This document shows positions 9,292 through 17,932 of a stretch of DNA of 64,000 nt, in pieces. A program made the translations under genes and the position numbers. The stretch's first letter is position 1, and each line of letters opens with the position of its first letter. This stretch comes from Blautia sp. Marseille-P3201T (lineage in GTDB: Bacteria; Bacillota; Clostridia; Lachnospirales; Lachnospiraceae). The DNA lies in contig NZ_LT635469.1 of the NCBI RefSeq assembly GCF_900120295.1, positions 496,001 through 560,000 of the forward strand. Reading direction: 5' to 3'. The notes under the pieces are model-generated. The model ran no database searches. It worked only from the letters and a program-made list of their open reading frames with translations, and had not been told where the DNA came from.

Positions 9292-9978
9292 ATGATTGAT
9301 TTAAAAGGCGTGAGTAAATCATATAGCAAAGGTCAGCCGGCCATTGATAATATGACGCTTCACGTGGATAAGGGTGAATTCGTATTTATTGTAGGAAACA
9401 GTGGTTCCGGAAAATCAACTCTCATCAAACTGCTGTTGAAGGAACTGGATCCTACAAGTGGAACGATTACAGTCAACGGACAGGTCCTTAACAAGTTGAA
9501 ACGTAGAAAAGTAGCGAAGTATCGTAGAGGAATTGGAGTTGTATTTCAGGATTTCCGTCTTTTAAAAGACAGAAATGTATATGAAAATGTAGCTTTTGCT
9601 CAGCGTGTTATTCAGCGTCCTACTCGTATTATTAAAAAGCGGGTACCGGAAATGCTTACACTGGTAGGACTGGCAGAAAAGTATAAATCAAAGCCAGATC
9701 AGCTCTCCGGTGGAGAACAGCAGAGAGTTGCCCTTGCAAGAGCGCTGGTAAACAGACCAAATCTTTTGCTGGCAGATGAGCCTACAGGAAACTTAGACCC
9801 TAAGAACTCTTTTGAAATTATGAAACTTTTAGAGGAAATCAACGAAAGAGGTACAACAGTTCTGGTAGTTACACATAACAGAGAAATTGTCAATGCATTT
9901 AAAAAACGCGTAATTACCATGAAGAAAGGCGTCATTGTAAGTGATGAACAAGAAGGTGAATATCTGAATGAGAATTAG
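9292..9978 (+). CDS. ftsE: Cell division ATP-binding protein FtsE
   Basis: ATPase subunit of the FtsEX complex, which sits at the division septum and controls peptidoglycan hydrolases through the membrane. Visible motifs are Walker A GNSGSGKST (about residues 36-44), Q-loop VVFQDFRLL, signature LSGGEQQRVALARAL (about 138-152) and Walker B LLLADEPTGNLD. The 228-residue length is normal. ATG 9292 follows a clear AGGAGG. The 3' end overlaps ftsX by 11 bp, suggesting translational coupling. The downstream M23 and S41 genes complete a cell-wall operon. Confidence 0.97.
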   Translation: MIDLKGVSKSYSKGQPAIDNMTLHVDKGEFVFIVGNSGSGKSTLIKLLLKELDPTSGTITVNGQVLNKLKRRKVAKYRRGIGVVFQDFRLLKDRNVYENVAFAQRVIQRPTRIIKKRVPEMLTLVGLAEKYKSKPDQLSGGEQQRVALARALVNRPNLLLADEPTGNLDPKNSFEIMKLLEEINERGTTVLVVTHNREIVNAFKKRVITMKKGVIVSDEQEGEYLNEN

Positions 9979-10879
9979 TACGATTGCTTATGTATTAAAA
10001 CAGGGATTTAAAAATATATGGAGAAATCTGCGATTTTCTCTGGCATCCATTGCAACTATGTCAGCATGTATCTTTTTATTCGGATTGTTCCTTGCTATTA
10101 TTATGAACTTTCGCTATATCGTAGATACTGCGGAAGAAGGCGTTGCAGTTGTCGTTTACTTTGACAAAGGAATTAAACAGGAAGAAATTGACCAAATCGG
10201 AGCAGATATTAAGAAACAGCCGGAGGTTGCAAAGGTGGACTATATTTCTGCAGACGTAGCATGGGATGAATTTAGCGAAGTATACTTAGGTGGAGACGAG
10301 GATATGGCAGAAGGATTTAAGGATCAGGATAATCCGCTGGCGAATTCCGCACGCTTTGATGTATATCTGAAAGAAGTCGAAAGTCAGGCAGATCTGGTAA
10401 AGCATATTGAGGGACTGGAAGGTGTCCGGGAAGTAAAACAGTCAAAAGAAGCGGCAGATATGTTGTCTACTTTTAATAAACTGGTAGGATATGTGTCCAT
10501 TGTTATCATTTTAATTCTTCTGGCAGTGGCATTCTTCTTGATTAATAACACGATTACTATGGGTATCTCCATTCGACAGGAAGAAATTGGTATTATGAAA
10601 CTTATTGGAGCGACTGACTTCTTTGTCAGAGTACCGTTTGTCATTGAAGGTATTCTTCTGGGTACGATTGGTGCAGCCCTTCCAATGGGAATTTTATATA
10701 TGATTTATGAAAAAGCAGTAGAATATGTAATTACAAGATTTAACATTTTGGGAGGATTTCTTCAATTCCTGGATGTGTGGGAAGTATTCCGCTTCTTATT
10801 GCCAATCGGAGTAGGTCTTGGTATTGGTATTGGTTTAATCGGAAGTATTGTTTCCCTTAGAAAGCACTTAAAAGTATAA
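9968..10879 (+). CDS. ftsX: Cell division protein FtsX
   Basis: Membrane subunit of FtsEX, 303 residues. One membrane helix lies near residues 22-48, followed by an extracellular domain of about 110 residues, then three helices near 170-195, 220-245 and 270-295, which is the standard FtsX topology. The conserved NNTITMGISIRQEEIGIMKLIGAT segment after the second helix is typical. The start codon lies inside the ftsE 3' end. In Gram-positive bacteria the extracellular loop of FtsX contacts a coiled-coil murein hydrolase; the next gene encodes exactly such a protein. Confidence 0.96.
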   Translation: MRISTIAYVLKQGFKNIWRNLRFSLASIATMSACIFLFGLFLAIIMNFRYIVDTAEEGVAVVVYFDKGIKQEEIDQIGADIKKQPEVAKVDYISADVAWDEFSEVYLGGDEDMAEGFKDQDNPLANSARFDVYLKEVESQADLVKHIEGLEGVREVKQSKEAADMLSTFNKLVGYVSIVIILILLAVAFFLINNTITMGISIRQEEIGIMKLIGATDFFVRVPFVIEGILLGTIGAALPMGILYMIYEKAVEYVITRFNILGGFLQFLDVWEVFRFLLPIGVGLGIGIGLIGSIVSLRKHLKV

Positions 10880-10897
10880 AAAAAGTGGGAGGGACGC

Positions 10898-12154
10898 ATG
10901 AAGATAAAAAATAGAAAAACTGCCATATTATTAGCAGGCTGTCTGACAGTTTCTAATGTACTTTCTGTATTTGCGGCAAATGAAACAGAAGTAAATAAGA
11001 AAAAAGCAGAATTAGAAAGTCAGATAGCAGATAAAGAACAGCAGGTAAGCTCTTTGCAGCAGCAAAAAAATGATGTGCTGTCTGCGATTAAGAAATTAGA
11101 TGAAAAACATGCCAAAGCACAGGAAAATCTGGAGTCTTTAACAAAACAGATTGAAGAAAAAAATTCCGAAATTGAAAAAAACAGTGAAGAGTTAGAAAAG
11201 GCAAAAGAAAAAGAAGCAATCCAGTATGAAGATATGAAAAAGAGAATACAATATCTTTATGAGGCAGGAAATATTTCTATGATTTCTGTTATTCTGGGTG
11301 CAGACGATTTTGCAGAGGCGTTAAGCAGAACAGAAAATTTTCGACAGCTTACTTCTTATGACAGAAAGCAATTAGAAGAGTATAAGAAAACCTGTAAGAA
11401 AATTGAAAATCTGGAAAAAGATTTAAAAAAAGAAAAATCAGATTTAGAAAGTTATAAACAATCGGCTGAAGAAGAAAAGAGTAATATTGAAACTTCTATC
11501 AGTAAAAAGCAGGCAGAAATCAGTCAGTTTGAAGCCGGAATTGATGCTGCGGTTATGGCACAGTCTGATCTTGAAGGAGAGTTAGCTATTCAAAATGAGA
11601 TTTTGAAACAGTTAAAAGAAGAGGTACAAAATACAGCAGGCCAGGGCAGTTCTTCTTCCTCTTCAGGTGAAAGTACAAATTCCAATCAGAATAAGACAGA
11701 ACAGTCACAGCCAGAAACAAAGCCGGAAACAAAACCGGACAGCGGTCAGTCAGACAGTAGTGGTTCTGCACAATTTACATGGCCGTGTCCAGCTTCTCAT
11801 AATGTAACAAGTCCTTTTGGAGACAGGAATTCACCTACGGCGGGTGCATCCAGTAATCATAAAGGAATTGATATTGGGGCTGGCAGTGGTTCTTCTATTG
11901 TGGCTGCTGCATCAGGTACTGTAACAGTTTCTACATATTCTGAGTCGGCAGGAAACTATGTTACCATTGATCATGGAAATGGTTTCCATACAGTTTATAT
12001 GCACGCATCTGCGCTTTATGTGAAAGCCGGACAGAAGGTAAGTGCCGGTCAGCAGATTGCGGCAGTAGGTTCTACAGGATATTCAACAGGACCGCATCTT
12101 CATTTTGGTATTATGAAAAATGGAGTATATGTTAATCCTATGAATTATTTTTAA
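10898..12154 (+). CDS. Secreted coiled-coil M23 peptidoglycan hydrolase (PcsB/EnvC-like)
   Basis: Probable FtsEX-controlled murein hydrolase, 418 residues. An N-terminal signal peptide (MKIKNRKTAILLAGCLTVSN, cleavage probably after VFA-A near residue 26) leads into a long coiled coil (about 30-245) rich in Lys, Glu and Gln. A Ser/Gln/Pro low-complexity linker (about 250-290) follows. The C-terminal LytM domain has SNHKGIDIG and GPHLHFGI, carrying the HxxxD and HxH zinc ligands expected of M23 endopeptidases. The order ftsE-ftsX-coiled-coil hydrolase matches the known functional partnership in Gram-positives. It lies 18 bp downstream of ftsX. Confidence 0.93.
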   Translation: MKIKNRKTAILLAGCLTVSNVLSVFAANETEVNKKKAELESQIADKEQQVSSLQQQKNDVLSAIKKLDEKHAKAQENLESLTKQIEEKNSEIEKNSEELEKAKEKEAIQYEDMKKRIQYLYEAGNISMISVILGADDFAEALSRTENFRQLTSYDRKQLEEYKKTCKKIENLEKDLKKEKSDLESYKQSAEEEKSNIETSISKKQAEISQFEAGIDAAVMAQSDLEGELAIQNEILKQLKEEVQNTAGQGSSSSSSGESTNSNQNKTEQSQPETKPETKPDSGQSDSSGSAQFTWPCPASHNVTSPFGDRNSPTAGASSNHKGIDIGAGSGSSIVAAASGTVTVSTYSESAGNYVTIDHGNGFHTVYMHASALYVKAGQKVSAGQQIAAVGSTGYSTGPHLHFGIMKNGVYVNPMNYF

Positions 12155-12250
12155 GATAAGGGGGCTGTTATGCAGTCCTCTTTCTCTATTTCATAGGAGA
12201 TTGTGCTGTTGTGTAATCTTTTTTGAGAATAATATTTAAGGAGTAAGAAA

Positions 12251-13450
12251 ATGGAACGAAAAAAATTTATGAAGGGATTTCTTTTGGGAATTGTACTGAC
12301 ACTTCTTGTAGGTGGTGCAGGTTTAAAAATTTATGATTATACAGAGGAAAAAGGCAGAGAAGATGATGCTGTAAATAAAGACTTTGTGGAAAAAGCAAAG
12401 GTGCTGGAAGAAATCATTGATGATGAATTTACCGGTGAAATTGATAAAGACCTTATGGAAACCGGTATGTATAAGGGAATGATGGCAAGTCTTGGAGATC
12501 CTTATTCTGCATATTATACGAAGCAAGAATATGAGGAATTAAATACAGAAACCAGCGGATTATATAAAGGTATCGGAGTAGTTATGCAGATGCAGATGGA
12601 TACCGGTATGGTAAAACTGGTAAGATGCTACGAAGATGCACCGGGAGCAAAGGCAGGACTTTTGCCGGATGATATTCTTATAAAGGTGAATAATGAAGAT
12701 ATTACAGGTATGGAGCTTTCAGAGGTAGTAGAGAAAGTAAAAACATCAGAAGGAGAAGTTGCACATCTGACAATCGCAAGAGAAGGAGAGAGTGACTATC
12801 TGGAATTTGATGTTCCTTTGGAAGAAGTAAACATTCCTGTAGTAGAGCATGAAATGCTGGAAGATAATGTGGGATATATTTCATTATATGAATTTACAGA
12901 ACAGACAGAAAGCCAGTATTTAGAAGCACTTGAGGATTTGAAAAATCAGGGAATGGAACGTCTCATAGTAGATGTAAGAAATAATCCGGGAGGGCTGTTA
13001 ACATCTGTATGCGATATTTTAGATGATATATTACCGGAAGGGCTGATTGTATACACAGAGGATAAAGATGGAAAACGTCAGGAAGTTCATTCTGATGATG
13101 AAAGTAAGCTGGATATTCCTTTGGCAGTCCTGATAAATGGAAACAGCGCCAGTGCATCGGAAATTTTTGCAGGGGCAATACAGGATTATGGCGTGGGAAC
13201 AATTGTGGGAACTACAAGTTTTGGGAAAGGAATTGTGCAGAGTTTAATTCCTCTTACAGATGGAAGTGCAGTAAAAACAACTACAGCAAAATACTATACA
13301 CCAAACGGAAGATGTATTCATGGTACAGGAATTGAGCCGGATGTAGAAGTAGAATTATCAGAAGAATTACAAAAAAAGACAGTTCTGACATATGAGGAAG
13401 ACAGCCAGCTGCAGAAAGCAGTGGAACTGGTAAAAGAAATGGAAAAATAA
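12251..13450 (+). CDS. S41-family C-terminal processing peptidase (CtpA/CtpB-like)
   Basis: Membrane-anchored serine protease of 399 residues. One N-terminal membrane helix (about residues 8-28) is followed by an extracytoplasmic region. A PDZ domain spans about 90-185 (YKGIGVVMQ, GAKAGLLPDDILIKVN). The protease domain contains VDVRNNPGGLL (about 238), the catalytic serine motif NGNSASASE (297-304) and the general-base lysine K326 in FGKG. The order PDZ then S41 is standard. It lies 96 bp after the M23 gene, so it may share that operon. Targets are unknown; characterised homologues cleave secreted regulators or cell-wall enzymes. Confidence 0.92.
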   Translation: MERKKFMKGFLLGIVLTLLVGGAGLKIYDYTEEKGREDDAVNKDFVEKAKVLEEIIDDEFTGEIDKDLMETGMYKGMMASLGDPYSAYYTKQEYEELNTETSGLYKGIGVVMQMQMDTGMVKLVRCYEDAPGAKAGLLPDDILIKVNNEDITGMELSEVVEKVKTSEGEVAHLTIAREGESDYLEFDVPLEEVNIPVVEHEMLEDNVGYISLYEFTEQTESQYLEALEDLKNQGMERLIVDVRNNPGGLLTSVCDILDDILPEGLIVYTEDKDGKRQEVHSDDESKLDIPLAVLINGNSASASEIFAGAIQDYGVGTIVGTTSFGKGIVQSLIPLTDGSAVKTTTAKYYTPNGRCIHGTGIEPDVEVELSEELQKKTVLTYEEDSQLQKAVELVKEMEK

Positions 13451-13467
13451 TGCAGGGGAGAAAAACA

Positions 13468-13921
13468 ATGACAGAGAGAGAACGTATGGAAAAAGGAATT
13501 TTATATGATCCTGCAGATGAGGAAATTATGGCAGAGCAATTTCCTTATCTGGACGCTTTGAAGGAATTTAATGAACTTCCTTCCAGTGAAGTAGAAAAAA
13601 GGGAAAAACTGATGAAGGCAATGTTTGCCAAATGTGACCATTGCCACTGCGGCACATCCCGTTAGGCCGGATTTAAGACGCAGAGGTATACAGTTTAATC
13701 GTCCTGTTCATATTGGCGATAATGTTTGGATTGGAGCCGGAGCGATTGTTCTTCCCGGTGTCACCATTGGAGAAAATTCTGTTATCGGAGCAGGAAGTAT
13801 TGTCACAAAAGATATTCCGGCGAATGTAGTAGCTGTGGGAAATCCATGCAGAGTACTGAGAGAAATCGGAGAAAGAGATAACGAATACTTTTATAAAGAT
13901 TTAAAAATTGATATGGAATAG
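13468..13921 (+). pseudogene. Maltose O-acetyltransferase pseudogene (internal out-of-frame deletion)
   Basis: Two fragments of one acetyltransferase. From ATG 13468 the frame gives the N-terminal maltose acetyltransferase domain (MTERERMEKGILYDPADEE) up to KAMFAKC, then hits a stop at 13663-13665. The rest continues in another frame from about 13625: PNVTIATAAHP, then the left-handed beta-helix ending in IGAGSIVTKDIPANVVAVGNPCRVLREI, to 13921. Intact relatives are about 185-200 residues, so roughly 50-60 residues between the two halves are missing (estimate from memory of the family). The junction lies near 13625-13645. It starts just after the S41 gene. No function is expected, although the C-terminal piece alone is open. 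Confidence 0.85.
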
Positions 13922-13935
13922 AAAATTTTAAAAAC

Positions 13936-13990
13936 AATATAGCCTGAATTTACAATGTATGAAACTTGTAAATTCAGGCTATATTATTTT
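13936..13990 (+). terminator. Strong rho-independent terminator
   Basis: A perfect 20-bp stem (13936-13955 with 13966-13985) and a 10-nt loop are followed by ATTTTT. It ends the ftsEX-M23-S41 region and isolates the downstream sugar operon. Confidence 0.93.
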
Positions 13991-14181
13991 TAAGATACCA
14001 AGGTCAGAAGGGTATAAACCATGTTGTGCTGGCACAAAAGTGGTTTTATTCCTTTCTGACCTGCCCCTAAATGAGAATAAAAGTGAGACGTAAGTCACAC
14101 GATATTCGAATTTGGGGCAGAATTGTGAGAGTGCGAAGCACGAAACAATTCGTCAGGTATCTTTTGACTTTAAGATACCAA
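13991..14181 (+). repeat. Four-hairpin element flanked by an 11-bp direct repeat
   Basis: The sequence TAAGATACCAA occurs at 13991-14001 and again at 14171-14181. Between them are four successive hairpins. The first pairs AGGTCAGAAG (from 14001) with CTTTCTGACCT (to 14062). The second pairs GCCCCTAAAT (14063-14072) with ATTTGGGGC (14110-14118). The third pairs GAATTGT (14120-14126) with ACAATTC (14145-14151), with GTGC/GCAC inside. The fourth pairs GGTATCTT (14156-14163) with AAGATACC (14172-14179). It fills the gap before the GPH symporter and may be its 5' leader, an operator array or an inserted small element. I do not recognise it as a known riboswitch. Confidence 0.7.
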
Positions 14182-14201
14182 ATAAAATAAGGAGCAGAAT
14201 A

Positions 14202-15611
14202 ATGGGACGAATTGAAACAGAAAAGAATACGTTTGGAATAAAGGACAAAATCGGCTATATGTTTGGTGATTTTGGAAATGACTTTACTTTCCTTTTTGCC
14301 AGTGTATTCTTAATGGTGTTTTATACAAAAGTGTTGGGGATTAGCGCGGGTATGGTGGGAACTTTGTTTCTGGTTGCGCGGTGCGTAGATGCTTTTACAG
14401 ACATTACGATGGGAAGAATTGTAGACCGAAGCAAACCTTCAAAAGACGGAAGATTTCGTCCGTGGATTTTGAGAATGTGTGGTCCTGTGGCGCTTGCCAG
14501 TTTTTTAATGTATCAGGGAGGGATGAAAGATGCACCCCAAGGATTGAAAATTGCCTATATGTTTGTGACTTATATTTTATGGGGCAGTATTTTTTATACG
14601 GCAATTAACATTCCCTATGGCTCTATGGCATCTGTACTGAGTCCTGATGCAGATGACAGAGCTTCTCTTTCAACCTTTCGAAGTGTAGGCGCAGTACTGG
14701 CTCAGCTGATTGTAGGGGTGGGTGCGCCTTTGTTGGTATATACAACAGACGCTGCAGGAAATCAGGTGGTAAATGAGGAACGTTTTACCATAGTTGCAGG
14801 TGCTTTTTCTGTTGCTGCGATTATTTGCTATCTGTTGTGCTATTCGATGACTACGGAACGTGTAAAAATAGAAAGGCAGGAAATGAAGGAAGATACAGGA
14901 TTTCTAAATACAGTAAAAAGTCTGCTTTCTAACAGGGCTCTTTTGGGGATTATTCTTGCTGCATTATTTTTGCTGGTAGCGCAGATAATGACACAGTCTA
15001 TTAATCAGTATCTTTTTATTGACTATTTTAAGAATAAAGAAGCTCTTTCCATTATGACATTGGCAGGTGTTTTGCCATCCTTAGTTTTGGCACCTTTTGC
15101 AGTACCCATGTCTAAAAAATTCGGGAAAAAAGAAATCGGAATTTTTGGCTGTCTGTGCGGTGCTGTTTCCTGTTTTTTTCTCTTTTTTCTTCATACAAAA
15201 TCAGCGGCACTTTATATAGGAATTAATGTTCTGGGGTTTTTGGGATTTGGTATTTTTAATTTGATTTTATGGGCGTTTATTACAGATGTTATTGACGATC
15301 AGGAAGTACGGACAGGTAAGAGAGAAGATGGAACTATTTATGCAACCTATTCTTTTGCGCGAAAGATTGGACAGGCATTTGCAGGAGGTTTAGGAGGTTA
15401 TGCTTTGGGGATAATTGGGTTTGACTCAGGTAAGACCGTACAGAGTCAGGAAGTTCTGGATGGGATTTATAATATTGCAACGTTGCTTCCGGGAATTCTT
15501 TATCTGGGAGTTGCTATTAGCCTGCTCTTCCTCTATCCATTGAATAAAAAACAGGTAGAAGAAAATATAGCAGCGTTAAAACAAAAAAGAGAACAGGAGA
15601 GTGCAAGATGA
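14202..15611 (+). CDS. GPH-family sugar:cation symporter (MFS superfamily)
   Basis: Inner-membrane symporter of the glycoside-pentoside-hexuronide family, the MelB/UidB/LacS type. About twelve hydrophobic segments are visible in 469 residues. Family marks are GYMFGDFGNDFTF near the N-terminus, the DAFTDITMGRIVDR loop (about residues 58-71), GRFRPWI and INIPYGSMASVLSPDADDRASLSTFR. The ATG at 14202 has AAGGAG at 14189-14194; the open frame to 14112 runs through the hairpin leader and is unlikely to be translated. Its stop codon overlaps the GH2 start (ATGA), so uptake and hydrolysis are coupled. Substrate is probably a beta-galactoside or beta-glucuronide, inferred from the GH2 partner. Confidence 0.9.
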   Translation: MGRIETEKNTFGIKDKIGYMFGDFGNDFTFLFASVFLMVFYTKVLGISAGMVGTLFLVARCVDAFTDITMGRIVDRSKPSKDGRFRPWILRMCGPVALASFLMYQGGMKDAPQGLKIAYMFVTYILWGSIFYTAINIPYGSMASVLSPDADDRASLSTFRSVGAVLAQLIVGVGAPLLVYTTDAAGNQVVNEERFTIVAGAFSVAAIICYLLCYSMTTERVKIERQEMKEDTGFLNTVKSLLSNRALLGIILAALFLLVAQIMTQSINQYLFIDYFKNKEALSIMTLAGVLPSLVLAPFAVPMSKKFGKKEIGIFGCLCGAVSCFFLFFLHTKSAALYIGINVLGFLGFGIFNLILWAFITDVIDDQEVRTGKREDGTIYATYSFARKIGQAFAGGLGGYALGIIGFDSGKTVQSQEVLDGIYNIATLLPGILYLGVAISLLFLYPLNKKQVEENIAALKQKREQESAR

Positions 15612-17827
15612 GACAGGCAATCAGTATCAATGAAAAATGGGCATTTACCAAAGATACAGATGAAATTCCAGAAGAAATGCCGGAGAGATGGTGCTGGGTA
15701 CATTTGCCACATACATGGAATAACATAGATGGGCAGGATGGAAACAATGATTATTATCGTGGAACAGGGTATTATGCGAAGATGATTAAGAAAGCAGAAC
15801 TCCCACAGGCAGATAAATATTTTCTGGAAATTCTGGGAGCAAACTCTTCTGCAAAGGTATATATAGACGGAGAAAAACTGGCACATCATGACGGAGGATA
15901 TTCTGCCTGGCGTGTGGATATTACCAATGCATTAAAAGAAGAAAGTCTTTTAGTGATTACCGTAGATAACAGCAAAAATGATTGGGTATATCCCCAGCAG
16001 GCGGACTTTACCTTTTATGGCGGGCTGTATCGAGATGTAAATATTATAGCAGTTTCGGCCTCTCATTTTGATTTGGAATATTGTGGCGGAGAGGGTATTC
16101 AGGTAACACCTGTTCTGCAGGGAGAAGATGCAGAGATTACCATAGAGACATGGGTTACAGGAAAAAGAGAAGGACAAAATCTTGTATATAAAATTCGTGA
16201 CAGAAAAGGACAGATTGTGGCACAAAAAACCTGCTCTGTAAAAGACCGGAAAATTCAATTAAAAATAGAAAATGTTCATCGCTGGAATGGACGAAAAGAC
16301 CCGTATCTTTATTATGCGGAGGTTGAATTGATAGAGAATGGTGAAGTTTTGGATAATGTGTATACCAGATTTGGATGTCGTACTTTTGAAATTCATCCGG
16401 AAAAAGGATTTTTATTAAATGGGGAAAGCTATCCATTAAGAGGAGTATCAAGACATCAGGACAGATGGGGGATTGGAAATGCCCTGTTGCCAAAACATCA
16501 CAAAGAAGATATGGATTTAATCTGTGAACTGGGGGCAACAACCATACGTCTGGCACATTATCAGCACGACCGGTATTTTTATGATTTATGTGATGAGAGA
16601 GGAATGGTTGTATGGGCTGAAATTCCTTATATATCTGCACATTTACCAAATGGAAAAGAAAATACTATTTCTCAGATGAAAGAACTTATTATACAGAATT
16701 ATCATCATCCCAGTATTGTTGTCTGGGGACTTTCTAACGAAATTACCATGCAGGATGCAGATGAAAAAGAATTGTTGAAAAATCATGAAATTTTAAATGA
16801 TTTGTGTCATGAAATGGACAGCACAAGGCTGACTACTATGGCAGTGGTATCCATGTGCGATATTCATCATCCTTATATTCAAATTCCAGATGTGGTTTCT
16901 TATAATCATTATTTTGGATGGTATGGAGGAGATGTATCCATGAATGGCCCATGGCTGGATAACTTTCACAGAGAATTTCCTCAAATTCCTATTGGCGTCA
17001 GCGAGTACGGCTGTGAGGCGTTAAACTGGCATACTTCAGAACCGCAACAGGGAGATTATACAGAGGAATATCAGGCATATTACCATGAGGAATTGATTAA
17101 ACAGCTATTTACAAGGCCATATCTTTGGGCAACGCATGTCTGGAATATGTTTGATTTTGGAGCGGATGCCAGAAATGAGGGAGGAGAAAACGGACAAAAT
17201 CATAAAGGTCTGGTTACCTTTGACAGGAAATATAAGAAGGATGCTTTTTATGCATATAAGGCATGGCTTTCTAATGAACCTTTTGTGCATGTTTGTGGAA
17301 AACGTTATGTAAATAGAACGGAAGAGAAGACTAAGATAACAGTATATTCTAATTTTCCGGAGGTAACCCTGTATTTAAACGGACAGGAATATCAAAAACA
17401 AGTAAGTGATGAACATTTCTTTTATTTTACTGTTCCGAATAAGGGCGAAACGGTTATTACTGCAAAAGCAGGAGCTTGTAAAGATCAAAGTTTTATTCGA
17501 AAGACAGAGAAGTTTCATGAGGAATATCGTTTAAAAGAAAAGGGAGCAGTGTTAAACTGGTTTGATATTACAGAAATTAAGGGATATTATTCCTTAAATG
17601 ACAAAGTTTCGGAAATTTTAAAATCTTCACAGGGAAAAGAATTACTTAATCATATTTTAGAAAAAATTCTAAATAAAAAAGTGGAACAGCAAGGAATGAT
17701 GCAGATGCTGGGAGGCTTTACTATGCTTAGAATGATTAACACCATGGGAGCTATTGGTGGAAAAATGACAAAAGAAGAGTTATTAGAGTTTAATAGCAGA
17801 TTAAATCAAATTAAGAAAGAAAATTAA
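15608..17827 (+). CDS. Glycoside hydrolase family 2 (probable beta-galactosidase)
   Basis: Cytosolic GH2 enzyme of 739 residues without signal peptide. The jelly-roll sugar-binding domain occupies about 1-165, an immunoglobulin-like domain about 170-275 and the TIM barrel about 280-570. The acid/base glutamate is E378 in GLSNE and the nucleophile is E466 in VSEYG. An N-x-K-G stretch (NHKG, about 536-539) occurs in both beta-glucuronidases and many beta-galactosidases, so it does not settle specificity. After residue about 635 there is an extra helical module (SLNDKVSEIL through EELLEFNSRLNQI) of about 90 residues. It is translationally coupled to the upstream symporter. Confidence 0.88.
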   Translation: MRQAISINEKWAFTKDTDEIPEEMPERWCWVHLPHTWNNIDGQDGNNDYYRGTGYYAKMIKKAELPQADKYFLEILGANSSAKVYIDGEKLAHHDGGYSAWRVDITNALKEESLLVITVDNSKNDWVYPQQADFTFYGGLYRDVNIIAVSASHFDLEYCGGEGIQVTPVLQGEDAEITIETWVTGKREGQNLVYKIRDRKGQIVAQKTCSVKDRKIQLKIENVHRWNGRKDPYLYYAEVELIENGEVLDNVYTRFGCRTFEIHPEKGFLLNGESYPLRGVSRHQDRWGIGNALLPKHHKEDMDLICELGATTIRLAHYQHDRYFYDLCDERGMVVWAEIPYISAHLPNGKENTISQMKELIIQNYHHPSIVVWGLSNEITMQDADEKELLKNHEILNDLCHEMDSTRLTTMAVVSMCDIHHPYIQIPDVVSYNHYFGWYGGDVSMNGPWLDNFHREFPQIPIGVSEYGCEALNWHTSEPQQGDYTEEYQAYYHEELIKQLFTRPYLWATHVWNMFDFGADARNEGGENGQNHKGLVTFDRKYKKDAFYAYKAWLSNEPFVHVCGKRYVNRTEEKTKITVYSNFPEVTLYLNGQEYQKQVSDEHFFYFTVPNKGETVITAKAGACKDQSFIRKTEKFHEEYRLKEKGAVLNWFDITEIKGYYSLNDKVSEILKSSQGKELLNHILEKILNKKVEQQGMMQMLGGFTMLRMINTMGAIGGKMTKEELLEFNSRLNQIKKEN

Positions 17828-17853
17828 ATAAAACTAAATTATGGGAAGAATTA

Positions 17854-17882
17854 CTTGACATATGAAAAAAGTATGTACACAA
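17854..17882 (+). promoter_or_regulatory. Putative promoter for the amidase gene
   Basis: A consensus TTGACA (17854-17859) lies 17 bp before CACAAT (17877-17882), in the gap between the GH2 gene and the amidase start codon at 17933. Confidence 0.55.
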
Positions 17883-17932
17883 TGAAAAAGTAGCAGCTTG
17901 AGAAGAGTGTTTTAGTCAGGAGTGTACATAAG

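Noticed and set aside
15608-17827. Firm call of beta-glucuronidase from the NxKG motif
   Set aside because: The same motif occurs in many GH2 beta-galactosidases, and no other glucuronidase-specific residue could be confirmed.
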